This document shows positions 17,846 through 26,010 of a DNA stretch of 64,000 nucleotides, piece after piece; the first letter of the stretch is position 1; each line of letters begins with the position of its first letter. The translations under genes were made by a program, and so were the position numbers. The notes under the pieces were generated by a model. It had not been told where the DNA came from. It was given only the letters and a program-made list of their open reading frames with translations, and made no database searches. Source of the stretch: Chryseobacterium populi (GTDB taxonomy: Bacteria; Bacteroidota; Bacteroidia; Flavobacteriales; Weeksellaceae). The stretch is from the NCBI RefSeq assembly GCF_000282115.1, contig NZ_AKJY01000117.1, positions 1 through 64,000 on the forward strand, read 5' to 3'.

Positions 17846-19081
17846 TTAATCTTCAAATTCTTCTCTTAGAATACGTTTTACATCTTCAATCGTTTCCTCT
17901 TCAAGATCAACCATATTTAAAAGACTCTCAGTATCTTTATCCAACACCGATTTTGCCGTAGTAAGACCTACTTTCTTAAACTCATCCAAAATCCACTGTT
18001 CGATATCGTCATTAAATTCTCTTAATTCAACATCATCATCCTCACTGGATTCTCTGTATACATCAATTTCATATCCTGTCAACCAAGAAGCCAGTCTTAT
18101 GTTTTGACCTTGTTTTCCGATTACTTTAGAAATCTCTTCAACAGGGGTATAAACCAATGCATAGTTGCTATCCTCATTGATATCAATTTTATTGATGGTA
18201 ACGTTTCCTAAAGCTCTCTTCACCAAAATCTCAGGGTTTTTAGACCACTGAATAACATCGATGTTTTCATTTCTCAACTCTCTTACAACGCCGTGAATTC
18301 TGGATCCTTTCACTCCCACACAAGCTCCTACAGGATCTATTCTGTCATCATAAGCATCTACTGCAATTTTCGCTTTCTCCCCAGGAATTCTTACAACTTT
18401 TTTCAGCATAATAGTTCCATCCTGGATCTCAGGAATTTCCAGCTCTAATAATTTCTCCAAAAATTTAGGTGCAGTTCTGGAAATAATAATCTGTGGCTTA
18501 GATCCTTTAAAATCTACGGTTTCTACAATAGCTCTGATGTTTTCACCTTTTTTAAAGAAATCGGATTGAATCTGGTTTTCTTTCGGCAAAATAAATTCAT
18601 TCCCTTCATCATCCAGCAAAATTACATGTTTGTGACGAATATGGTGAATTTCTCCTACAACAATTTCCCCGATTCTGTCTCTGAACTGCTCATACAGCAT
18701 AGCATTGTTGTGCTCCTGTAATTTTGTAGCCAGAATCTGCTTCAAAGTAAGAATGTTTCTTCTTCCCAATTGAGCTACCGGAATTTCCATTGTAAAATCT
18801 TCTCCCACTTCAAAAGTAGGATCTATCTTCTTTGCTTCAGAAATTTCGATTTCCAGATCATCATCTTCCGACATTTCATCTTCTACAATCGTTTTATTTA
18901 AAAATATCTGAAAATCTCCTTTATCAGGATTCACAATCACATCAAAATGATCATCTGAATCAAATCTTTTTCTTAAAAGAGTTTTCAGAGAATCTTCAAT
19001 AATCGCCATAAGATCAATTTTACTGATCCCTTTCTCGTCTTTAAAATCACCGAAGGATTCAATCAACGCTATATTATCCAT
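17846..19081 (-). CDS. nusA: Transcription termination/antitermination factor NusA
   Basis: A 411-residue RNA polymerase-binding factor for pausing, termination and antitermination. The N-terminal polymerase-binding domain covers about 1-130, an S1 domain about 135-200 (GEIVVGEIHHIRHKHVILL), and two KH domains follow, recognisable by GACVGVKGSRIHGV and by VIGKQGQNIRLASW. The acidic C-terminal repeats of gamma-proteobacterial NusA are lacking; the protein ends in a short acidic tail, normal outside Proteobacteria. It follows rimP by 17 bases. Confidence 0.98.
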   Translation of the reverse strand: MDNIALIESFGDFKDEKGISKIDLMAIIEDSLKTLLRKRFDSDDHFDVIVNPDKGDFQIFLNKTIVEDEMSEDDDLEIEISEAKKIDPTFEVGEDFTMEIPVAQLGRRNILTLKQILATKLQEHNNAMLYEQFRDRIGEIVVGEIHHIRHKHVILLDDEGNEFILPKENQIQSDFFKKGENIRAIVETVDFKGSKPQIIISRTAPKFLEKLLELEIPEIQDGTIMLKKVVRIPGEKAKIAVDAYDDRIDPVGACVGVKGSRIHGVVRELRNENIDVIQWSKNPEILVKRALGNVTINKIDINEDSNYALVYTPVEEISKVIGKQGQNIRLASWLTGYEIDVYRESSEDDDVELREFNDDIEQWILDEFKKVGLTTAKSVLDKDTESLLNMVDLEEETIEDVKRILREEFED

Positions 19082-19098
19082 TTATTCTTTTTTCTTTT

Positions 19099-19566
19099 TT
19101 AAAATTTAATTACTACTAGTGCTTTTTTTATCTCTGAGTAAGGAATTTCTTTTTCCTCCTCCACATCTACTTTACCTTTTCCAATATCTTTTGGTTTTCG
19201 GTAACGTAAGATCAATGTGATTTTCTCTTCATCCACTTTAGATAACTCTCCTTCAATTTTGGAAGAATCTTCAAGCATCACTTCAATCTCCCTTCCCAGA
19301 TTCTTTCTAAACTGTCTTGGAGCAGACAAAGGCTCACTCAGCCCGGCAGACATTACCTGCAGACTGAAATCATGTTCTTCACGATCCATGTTAAACTCTA
19401 TTGCACGGCTCGCATCAAGACAGTCCTGCAAAGTAACTCCATTGTCCCCATCTAAAATCACTGTAATGTCATCCCCTGCAGAAATCTTTAAATCAACAAG
19501 AAATAAATCAGTTCTGGTTCCAAGGAAGTCATTTAATAATTCTTCAATTTTTTTTCTAAACTCCAT
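19099..19566 (-). CDS. rimP: Ribosome maturation factor RimP
   Basis: A 155-residue protein needed for 30S subunit maturation. The N-terminal domain has the family strand pattern LFLVDLKIS...DDITVILDGDNGVTL, followed by CLDASRAIEFNMD and the LQVMSAGLSEPL segment. The C-terminal SH3-like barrel is near 85-155. It is first in the conserved rimP-nusA-infB operon. The 70-base leader carries a terminator-like hairpin, see the separate entry. Confidence 0.95.
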   Translation of the reverse strand: MEFRKKIEELLNDFLGTRTDLFLVDLKISAGDDITVILDGDNGVTLQDCLDASRAIEFNMDREEHDFSLQVMSAGLSEPLSAPRQFRKNLGREIEVMLEDSSKIEGELSKVDEEKITLILRYRKPKDIGKGKVDVEEEKEIPYSEIKKALVVIKF

Positions 19567-19591
19567 AAATTTAACTTGGTTTACCTGTACG

Positions 19592-19617
19592 AAAAAAGGC
19601 TTTCTTGCGAAGCCTTT
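19592..19617 (-). promoter_or_regulatory. Terminator-like hairpin in the rimP-nusA-infB leader
   Basis: On the minus strand AAAGGCTT, a seven-base loop and AAGCCTTT form a perfect eight-pair stem (19617-19610 with 19602-19595) continuing into a run of six T bases. It lies between the promoter at 19643-19673 and the rimP ATG at 19566. No gene reads into it from either side, so it is a candidate attenuator rather than the end of an upstream unit. Confidence 0.6.
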
Positions 19618-19642
19618 CCATTATTTTTCCGTAAATCCATTG

Positions 19643-19673
19643 CAAATATACACTTTTTTTTCTGAAAAAGCAA
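19643..19673 (-). promoter_or_regulatory. Promoter of rimP-nusA-infB
   Basis: Minus strand TTG (19673-19671), 20 bases, TATATTTG (19650-19643). Both elements and the spacing match the Bacteroidota consensus. Predicted leader is about 70 bases. Confidence 0.72.
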
Positions 19674-19749
19674 AATCATCTTAATTATCAGACTTATAAG
19701 TTATAATCTATTAACATTAAATTTAAAGATGTTTTGAAAGTATTTTTAT

Positions 19750-19757
19750 TATTTTTG
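19750..19757 (+). promoter_or_regulatory. -7 promoter element of ugd
   Basis: TATTTTTG fits TAnnTTTG and ends 24 bases before the TTG start chosen for ugd. The nearest upstream TTG (19734) is only 13 bases away, so the -33 element is not convincing. Confidence 0.4.
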
Positions 19758-19781
19758 TCACAAACTTTAAAAACATACATT

Positions 19782-21095
19782 TTGAATATAACGATTGTAG
19801 GAACAGGTTATGTAGGATTAGTTACAGGAACTACCCTTGCAGAACTTGGCAATTCAGTATACTGTGTTGATATTGATGAAAAGAAAGTAGAGGATATGAA
19901 AAACGGCATTGTTCCCATCTATGAGCCGAACCTCGAAGAAATGTTCTTAAGAAACATTCAGTCTCAAAGACTATTTTTCACTACAGATTTAAAAGAAGCT
20001 TTAGATAAAAGCGAAGTAATTTACCTGGCTTTGCCTACTCCCCCGGGAGAAGACGGCTCTGCAGATCTTTCCTATGTGCTGAAGGTTGCCAATGACATCG
20101 GTGAGATGATGACAGAATATAAAGTCATTGTTAATAAAAGTACGGTTCCGGTAGGTACAGCTGACAGAGTACATAAAGTAATTGCTTCAAAAACAGACAT
20201 CCCTTTTGATGTGGTTTCAAACCCTGAATTTCTCAGAGAAGGTTTTGCCGTTGAAGATTCTATGAACCCTGCAAGAGTGGTGGTAGGATCAAGCTCAGAA
20301 AAGGCAAAAAATATTATGTCTACAATTTATCAGCCCTTCACGAATACCGGAATCCCTATTATTTTCATGGATGAAAAGTCATCCGAGCTCACCAAATATG
20401 CCTCCAACTCATTTTTAGCTGTAAAGATTACGTTTATGAATGAGATTGCAAACTACTGTGAAAAAGTAGGTGCTGATGTGGATAAGGTAAGATTAGGAAT
20501 GGGAAGTGATGACAGGATTGGAAACCGATTTTTATTTCCCGGCATCGGATACGGAGGAAGCTGTTTTCCTAAGGATGTAAAAGCACTGATTAAATCAGGA
20601 AAACAGGAAGATTTCAATTTCCAGATTTTAGAGGCTACAGAGAACGTGAATGTTGCCCAAAAAGTAATTCTGGTTTCTGAAATTGAAAAGTATTTCGGCG
20701 GAAGTATTGAAGGTAAAACGATTGCCATGTGGGGCTTGGCATTTAAAGCCAACACCGACGATATCCGTGAGGCCTCATCTCTTGACAATATTGAACTTTT
20801 ATTGAAAAAAGGTGCAAAAATTGTTGCTTACGATTTGGTGGCGGAAAATAATGTTCAGAAAATCCTTGGAGATAAAATCCAGTATGCTAAAGGAATGTAT
20901 GAAGCTTTGGAAAAGGCTGACGCCTTATTTATTGCTACAGAATGGCCGGAGTTCAAAAACCCTAATTTCAGACTTATGGCTGAAAAAATGAACAATAAGG
21001 CTATTTTTGACGGAAGAAATATGTATCCTCTGGAAATCCCTGAACAAAACGGATTCTATTATAAAAGTATCGGAAGAAAAACCATCTTAAATTAA
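19782..21095 (+). CDS. ugd: UDP-glucose 6-dehydrogenase
   Basis: A 437-residue NAD-dependent enzyme that oxidises UDP-glucose (or a similar NDP-sugar) twice to the uronic acid. The Rossmann motif GTGYVG is at residues 7-12, NPEFLREG near 147-154, and the catalytic Cys261 lies in GYGGSCFPKD. I chose the TTG at 19782 because the protein then begins MNITIVGTG as in homologues; an in-frame TTG at 19734 would add 16 hydrophobic residues and overlap the -7 element. It opens the polysaccharide locus and supplies UDP-glucuronate-type precursors. A UDP-ManNAc or UDP-GlcNAc dehydrogenase is less likely but possible. Confidence 0.92.
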   Translation: MNITIVGTGYVGLVTGTTLAELGNSVYCVDIDEKKVEDMKNGIVPIYEPNLEEMFLRNIQSQRLFFTTDLKEALDKSEVIYLALPTPPGEDGSADLSYVLKVANDIGEMMTEYKVIVNKSTVPVGTADRVHKVIASKTDIPFDVVSNPEFLREGFAVEDSMNPARVVVGSSSEKAKNIMSTIYQPFTNTGIPIIFMDEKSSELTKYASNSFLAVKITFMNEIANYCEKVGADVDKVRLGMGSDDRIGNRFLFPGIGYGGSCFPKDVKALIKSGKQEDFNFQILEATENVNVAQKVILVSEIEKYFGGSIEGKTIAMWGLAFKANTDDIREASSLDNIELLLKKGAKIVAYDLVAENNVQKILGDKIQYAKGMYEALEKADALFIATEWPEFKNPNFRLMAEKMNNKAIFDGRNMYPLEIPEQNGFYYKSIGRKTILN

Positions 21096-21269
21096 GAATA
21101 TCATAAAAGGAGCCTGTTCCATAGGGGATATCAGGTACCATTACTGATTTATTCTAATAATTAAAGATACATGTGTGTCCCTATTGTTTTTTTCAATCGG
21201 GCATTGTGTTTTCCTTTATAATGAGTACTTTTAATATTTTTAACGCTAAAATTTTTTCAAAACATTAAA

Positions 21270-22349
21270 ATGAAAAATATAATTATTACCGGAGGAGCCG
21301 GTTTTATAGGCTCCCATGTTGTAAGAGAATTTGTAAAAAACAATCCCGGCACTACTATTATCAATCTTGATGCTCTTACCTATGCCGGAAACCTGGAAAA
21401 TTTAAAAGACATCGAAAATGAGCCTAATTACGTTTTCGAAAAAGCAGATATAACAAAACCTGAAGAATTAAGAAAGGTTTTTGAAAAATATAATCCGGAC
21501 GCTATTGTGCATCTGGCTGCAGAAAGCCACGTTGACAGAAGCATTACTGATCCGATGGCATTCATCAATACCAATGTGAATGGTACAGCCAACCTCCTTA
21601 ATCTGTGTAAGGAATTCTGGACGTTAAACCCTGATCATACCCATGGGAGATTTCCTGATGAGAAAAGACAAAATTTATTCTACCATGTTTCTACGGATGA
21701 AGTGTATGGCAGTTTAGGTGAAACAGGTTTTTTCCTTGAGACAACATCTTATGATCCCCAATCACCCTATTCTGCATCGAAAGCAGCTTCAGATCATCTG
21801 GTAAGGGCTTACGGGAATACCTATGGAATGCCGTTTATCGTTTCCAACTGTTCCAATAATTACGGTCCGAATCATTTCCCTGAGAAATTGATTCCGCTTT
21901 GTATTTCCAACATTATCAATGAAAGGCCATTGCCTATCTATGGTGACGGAAAATATACAAGAGACTGGTTATACGTTATTGACCACGCCAGAGCAATCCA
22001 CCAGATTTTCAATGATGCCAAAACAGGTGAGACTTATAATATCGGAGGTTTCAATGAATGGCAGAATATTGATTTGGTGAAAGAGCTGATCAAACAAATG
22101 GATTCTAAATTAGGAAAACCAGAAGGCTACTCCGAAAAGCTGATTACATTTGTGAAAGACAGACCCGGACACGATAAACGTTATGCTATTGATGCTACAA
22201 AACTTAATAAAGAACTGGGTTGGAAGCCATCTGTCACTTTTGAACAGGGATTGGGAAAAACCATCGACTGGTATCTTGAAAATAAGGAATGGCTGGAAAA
22301 TGTAACAAGCGGAGATTATCAGAAATATTACGATAAACAATATAACTAG
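21270..22349 (+). CDS. rfbB: dTDP-glucose 4,6-dehydratase
   Basis: A 359-residue short-chain dehydrogenase-type enzyme converting dTDP-glucose to dTDP-4-keto-6-deoxyglucose. The NAD loop GGAGFIG is at residues 8-14, the STDEVYG motif with the catalytic Asp-Glu pair at 141-147, and Tyr167 and Lys171 form YSASK. NNYGPNHFPEKLIP and the KYTRDWLYVIDHA segment are typical of RmlB. It is followed after four bases by a small secreted-protein gene and then rfbA, so the two dTDP-sugar genes are split by an unrelated-looking gene. Confidence 0.97.
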   Translation: MKNIIITGGAGFIGSHVVREFVKNNPGTTIINLDALTYAGNLENLKDIENEPNYVFEKADITKPEELRKVFEKYNPDAIVHLAAESHVDRSITDPMAFINTNVNGTANLLNLCKEFWTLNPDHTHGRFPDEKRQNLFYHVSTDEVYGSLGETGFFLETTSYDPQSPYSASKAASDHLVRAYGNTYGMPFIVSNCSNNYGPNHFPEKLIPLCISNIINERPLPIYGDGKYTRDWLYVIDHARAIHQIFNDAKTGETYNIGGFNEWQNIDLVKELIKQMDSKLGKPEGYSEKLITFVKDRPGHDKRYAIDATKLNKELGWKPSVTFEQGLGKTIDWYLENKEWLENVTSGDYQKYYDKQYN

Positions 22350-22353
22350 CCGG

Positions 22354-22806
22354 ATGAAGCGTATTGCATTATTTCTTTTTGTATTATTTTCTATTTGGGG
22401 AAGTGCCCAGCAATTGCCTCCACCTCCTGCTGCACCTAATCTTTTGCAAAAACAATTGATTGATGAATTTATAGAAGTTTCCCATTATAAAAAGTCTATC
22501 ATTAATTACGCAAAAAATTACCTTGAGCTTAAAATGTTTGATTACAGTGTAGATCCTCCCAAAGAGCTTCTCTCCAAAGAACAGGCCCGCTCTATTATTA
22601 ATAATTTTAATTTTGATCACGTAAAATCCTCATTATACAGCTCTTTTTCTTTTATTCCTGAAGATAAACTAAAAGAATTAGTTAAGTTCCACAGAGCTAT
22701 CGGAGGTCAGTTATCAAAAGATGATTCAGCATTTTTAATAACACCAACTCTTGATTTAAACATTAAGAATCAGCTGGATTATGCTATAGAAAACATAAAA
22801 AAATAA
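22354..22806 (+). CDS. Small secreted protein between rfbB and rfbA
   Basis: A 150-residue protein with a clear signal peptide (residues 1-18, ending GSAQ) followed by a Pro-rich start (QLPPPPAAP) and a mostly helical body rich in Lys, Asp and Leu. The segment PEDKLKELVKFHRAIGGQ resembles the end region of DUF2059-type secreted proteins, but I am not sure of this. The gene is four bases after rfbB and three before rfbA, so it is clearly co-transcribed. A periplasmic role tied to polysaccharide is an inference from position only. Confidence 0.75.
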   Translation: MKRIALFLFVLFSIWGSAQQLPPPPAAPNLLQKQLIDEFIEVSHYKKSIINYAKNYLELKMFDYSVDPPKELLSKEQARSIINNFNFDHVKSSLYSSFSFIPEDKLKELVKFHRAIGGQLSKDDSAFLITPTLDLNIKNQLDYAIENIKK

Positions 22807-22809
22807 AAG

Positions 22810-23673
22810 ATGAAAGGAATAATATTAGCCGGAGGTTCCGGCACCAGACTTTACCCTCTTACCATTGCCGTAAGTAAGCAGCTCATGCCAGTGTATGACA
22901 AGCCCATGATTTACTATCCTCTTTCCACACTATTGCTGGCAGGGATAAAAGATATTTTAATCATTACAACACCGCATGACCAGGCAGGTTTTATGAAACT
23001 TTTAGGTGACGGCTCCCAGATCGGATGTAATATAGAATACGTTGTACAACCCAGCCCGGATGGACTGGCACAGGCATTTATTCTGGGAGATCAATTTATC
23101 GGAAATGATTCAGCTGCATTGGTTTTAGGTGACAATATCTTCTATGGCTCCGAAATGGGAACCCTGTTGAAAAACAAAACCCAACCGGATGGAGGCGTTG
23201 TTTTCGCCTACCATGTCTCTGATCCCGAGAGATATGGTGTGGTAGAATTTGATGATGATTTCAAAGCAGTCTCTATTGAAGAAAAGCCCATTCAGCCTAA
23301 ATCAAATTACGCCGTTCCCGGACTGTATTTTTACGATAACGAAGTAGTGGAAATCGCTAAGAATATACAGCCTTCTGCTCGTGGTGAACTTGAAATAACG
23401 GATATAAATAATGTTTATCTTAAAAAAGGCAAACTTGAAGTAGGTGTTCTGGACAGAGGAACTGCCTGGCTTGACACCGGAACATTTGATTCCCTTCATG
23501 ACGCCTCAGAGTTTGTAAGTGTCATCGAAAAAAGACAAGGCTTCAAAATCGGCTGTATTGAGGAAATTGCTTTCAGAAATAAATTCATTGATGAAGAAAA
23601 GCTACTCGAAACAGCATTAAAATACGGTAAAAGCGGATATGGTGAATATCTGAAACAACTTGTCAAGAAATAA
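22810..23673 (+). CDS. rfbA: Glucose-1-phosphate thymidylyltransferase
   Basis: A 287-residue nucleotidyltransferase that makes dTDP-glucose from dTTP and glucose 1-phosphate. The nucleotide loop GGSGTRLYP is at residues 8-16, KQLMPVYDKP at 23-32, and LVLGDNIFYG and EEKP with VPGLYFYDN are the usual RmlA core. Length is normal. rfbC and rfbD, which complete dTDP-rhamnose, are missing from the window, so the product is probably used by the aminotransferase at 26011. Confidence 0.97.
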   Translation: MKGIILAGGSGTRLYPLTIAVSKQLMPVYDKPMIYYPLSTLLLAGIKDILIITTPHDQAGFMKLLGDGSQIGCNIEYVVQPSPDGLAQAFILGDQFIGNDSAALVLGDNIFYGSEMGTLLKNKTQPDGGVVFAYHVSDPERYGVVEFDDDFKAVSIEEKPIQPKSNYAVPGLYFYDNEVVEIAKNIQPSARGELEITDINNVYLKKGKLEVGVLDRGTAWLDTGTFDSLHDASEFVSVIEKRQGFKIGCIEEIAFRNKFIDEEKLLETALKYGKSGYGEYLKQLVKK

Positions 23674-23762
23674 TAAACAATTCCCTCGACTATTGGCGTT
23701 ATAGTCAATAGTTTGCTCATAATAACAAATATTAATATATTAGTTCTTCTTTTCCGATTTTA

Positions 23763-23780
23763 TATGAATAATTATTCATA
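23763..23780. promoter_or_regulatory. 18-base perfect palindrome upstream of wzm
   Basis: TATGAATAA followed directly by TTATTCATA is a perfect inverted repeat with no spacer, 31 bases before the -7 element at 23812. It has no T tail, so it looks like an operator for a dimeric regulator rather than a terminator. Confidence 0.4.
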
Positions 23781-23811
23781 ATCCGGGAAATATCGGTTAA
23801 ATTAATTATTA

Positions 23812-23819
23812 TAAATTTG
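23812..23819 (+). promoter_or_regulatory. -7 promoter element of the wzm unit
   Basis: TAAATTTG fits TAnnTTTG and ends 17 bases before the ATG at 23837. No TTG lies at 17-23 bases upstream. Confidence 0.42.
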
Positions 23820-23836
23820 TATAAACTATTACACAA

Positions 23837-24685
23837 ATGAATGAACCACAACAAAAGTGGACAGAAACGATAGAGGCCAGTCATTCTTTATTTGATTTAA
23901 AACTTAAAGAAGTCTGGAGATACAAAGATCTTGTTTATATGTTTGTAAAGAGAGATTTTGTATCGAGCTTTAAACAGACAATTTTAGGCCCGGTATGGTT
24001 TTTTATTAATCCCATCTTTACTACAATCACCTATCTGATTGTTTTCGGAAGAATTGCCAAATTACCTACAGACGGAGCTCCTCCTTTACTGTTTTACCTT
24101 GCAGGGATTACACTCTGGAACTATTTTGCATCTTCATTAACCGGAACATCATATACCTTTACCGGGAATGCCGGAATATTTGGAAAAGTATACTTCCCAA
24201 GACTGGTAACTCCCCTTTCCATCGTTATTTCCAACCTGATGCGTTTCGGAGTACAGTTTTTATTATTTCTTCTGGCATGGGCCTATTATTTTGCCATAGG
24301 TGAAGCTCATCCTAATATCTGGATTTTGATAACTCCATTTCTCATTATTCTTATGGCCCTTTTTGCGTTGGGTACAGGAATGATCTTTTCCTCTCTTACT
24401 ACAAAATACAAAGATTTAAATATGCTGCTTGGGTTTGGAGTCAGTCTGTACATGTATGCTACTCCGGTAATATATCCTACCTCTTCACTTCCTGCAGGTT
24501 TTAAAAAACTGGCTTATTACAATCCTTTAACCGGTATTTTCGAATGTTTCAAGTATGCCTGGCTGGGGGTTGGAGATTTCTCACCTTTAATGCTGGGAAT
24601 CAGTACTGTTATTATTCTGATTATTTTAGCAGTAGGAATCGTTATTTTCAACAAAGTTGAAAAAACTTTTATGGATACGGTATAA
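23837..24685 (+). CDS. wzm: ABC transporter permease for polysaccharide export
   Basis: A 282-residue inner-membrane protein of the ABC-2 type. After an amphipathic cytoplasmic start (RYKDLVYMFVKRDFVSSFKQ) it has about six hydrophobic segments, with the family motif LGPVWFFINPI near residue 50 and YATPVIYPTSSLP near the fifth span. With the ATPase at 24749 it forms the Wzm/Wzt exporter that moves a finished lipid-linked glycan across the inner membrane. The membrane and ATPase pair, sited among glycosyltransferases, support O-antigen or capsule export. Teichoic-acid-type TagG is a related but taxonomically unlikely alternative. Confidence 0.92.
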   Translation: MNEPQQKWTETIEASHSLFDLKLKEVWRYKDLVYMFVKRDFVSSFKQTILGPVWFFINPIFTTITYLIVFGRIAKLPTDGAPPLLFYLAGITLWNYFASSLTGTSYTFTGNAGIFGKVYFPRLVTPLSIVISNLMRFGVQFLLFLLAWAYYFAIGEAHPNIWILITPFLIILMALFALGTGMIFSSLTTKYKDLNMLLGFGVSLYMYATPVIYPTSSLPAGFKKLAYYNPLTGIFECFKYAWLGVGDFSPLMLGISTVIILIILAVGIVIFNKVEKTFMDTV

Positions 24686-24748
24686 TTAAAAATCGTAAAA
24701 ACTGTTTAGAACTTATACTCAGAAGTCTAATTCTTAAATTAAAAAAAC

Positions 24749-26008
24749 ATGCTGGCTTTAAAAGCTGAAAATATATCAAAACAATACCGCTTGGGACAAG
24801 TGGGCACAGGAACTCTTTCTCATGATCTCAACAGATTCTGGCACAGAGTAAGAGGTAAGGAAGACCCTTATTTGAAAATTGGAGATACCAATGACAGAAC
24901 GACAAAAGGGGATTCTGAATATGTATGGTCCCTTCGGGATATTGATTTTGAAATCGAACAGGGAGATGCAGTAGGAATTATCGGAAGAAACGGTGCCGGA
25001 AAATCTACCCTTTTAAAATTATTAAGTAAGGTAACCAAGCCCACTACAGGCAAAATATATACGCAGGGAAGAATTGCATCTTTGCTGGAAGTAGGAACAG
25101 GCTTTCATCCTGAAATGACAGGCCGTGAAAACGTTTTCCTGAATGGTGCCATTTTAGGAATGACTAGAAAAGAAATTACAAGAAAGTTCGATGAAATTGT
25201 AGATTTCTCCGGTGTTGAAAGGTATATCGATACTCCAGTGAAAAGATACTCATCAGGAATGTACGTTCGTTTGGCATTTGCAGTGGCAGCCCATTTAGAA
25301 TCTGAGATTCTGATTGTAGATGAAGTTTTAGCAGTGGGTGATGCTGACTTCCAGAAAAAATGTCTTGGTAAAATGGGTGATGTTACGAAAGGAGAAGGGC
25401 GAACGATCCTGTTTGTAAGCCACAATATGGCAGCTATAAAGACCCTTTGTACAAAAGGTATATTATTGAATACCGGTAAAGTTGCTTTTCAAGGAAATAT
25501 TGATGATACCGTATTAAGATATTTGGGAGGTAACAATACTTCTATCACCAATCATTTTATTTATGAAAATATTAAAACAGATTTTTTCAAACTAGAAGAA
25601 ATAATTTTAAAAAACGACAATAAAGATATAAATGAGCCTTTGGATGAAAACCAAGAAATAGAATTCACCACCAATTTTATTCTGGATACCGGTCAACCGG
25701 AACGTTATCATATCACCTATCATCTTCTGAATGATTATGGCGAAGCTTTATTTTCATTCAGCAGTATCTCCCAGGAAATAAAATATAATAAAGGATTCAA
25801 TTCTTTAAAGTGTATCTTTCCTAAGAACTTTTTCCAATCTGGTAATTATCATCTCTGTTTTTTCCTTGTTGAAGACAAAAAAGAGGCAATATTAGTAGAA
25901 AAAGATATTGCTTCATTTTCAGTAGTTGATGGAAACAGGGAAATTGGAGTGTATATGGGACGGGAACCAGGCTTCATCCGTCCTCAGTTTAACTGGCAAA
26001 TAAAATAA
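24749..26008 (+). CDS. wzt: ABC transporter ATPase with C-terminal cargo-type domain
   Basis: A 419-residue ATPase. Walker A is GRNGAGKST (79-87), the signature YSSGM (167-171), Walker B ILIVDE (187-192) and the switch His225. An insert at about 20-58 precedes the usual start of the domain. Residues from about 265 form an extra beta-rich domain as in Wzt of E. coli O8/O9a, which reads the modified end of the O-polysaccharide. That makes recognition of a specific glycan end likely; in O8/O9a the cap is a methyl or phosphomethyl group, and a methyltransferase is present in this locus. Confidence 0.92.
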   Translation: MLALKAENISKQYRLGQVGTGTLSHDLNRFWHRVRGKEDPYLKIGDTNDRTTKGDSEYVWSLRDIDFEIEQGDAVGIIGRNGAGKSTLLKLLSKVTKPTTGKIYTQGRIASLLEVGTGFHPEMTGRENVFLNGAILGMTRKEITRKFDEIVDFSGVERYIDTPVKRYSSGMYVRLAFAVAAHLESEILIVDEVLAVGDADFQKKCLGKMGDVTKGEGRTILFVSHNMAAIKTLCTKGILLNTGKVAFQGNIDDTVLRYLGGNNTSITNHFIYENIKTDFFKLEEIILKNDNKDINEPLDENQEIEFTTNFILDTGQPERYHITYHLLNDYGEALFSFSSISQEIKYNKGFNSLKCIFPKNFFQSGNYHLCFFLVEDKKEAILVEKDIASFSVVDGNREIGVYMGREPGFIRPQFNWQIK

Positions 26009-26010
26009 TT

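Noticed and set aside
23690..23714. Terminator after rfbA
   Set aside because: ACTATTG and CAATAGT can pair, but the loop is long and no T run follows, so I did not list it.
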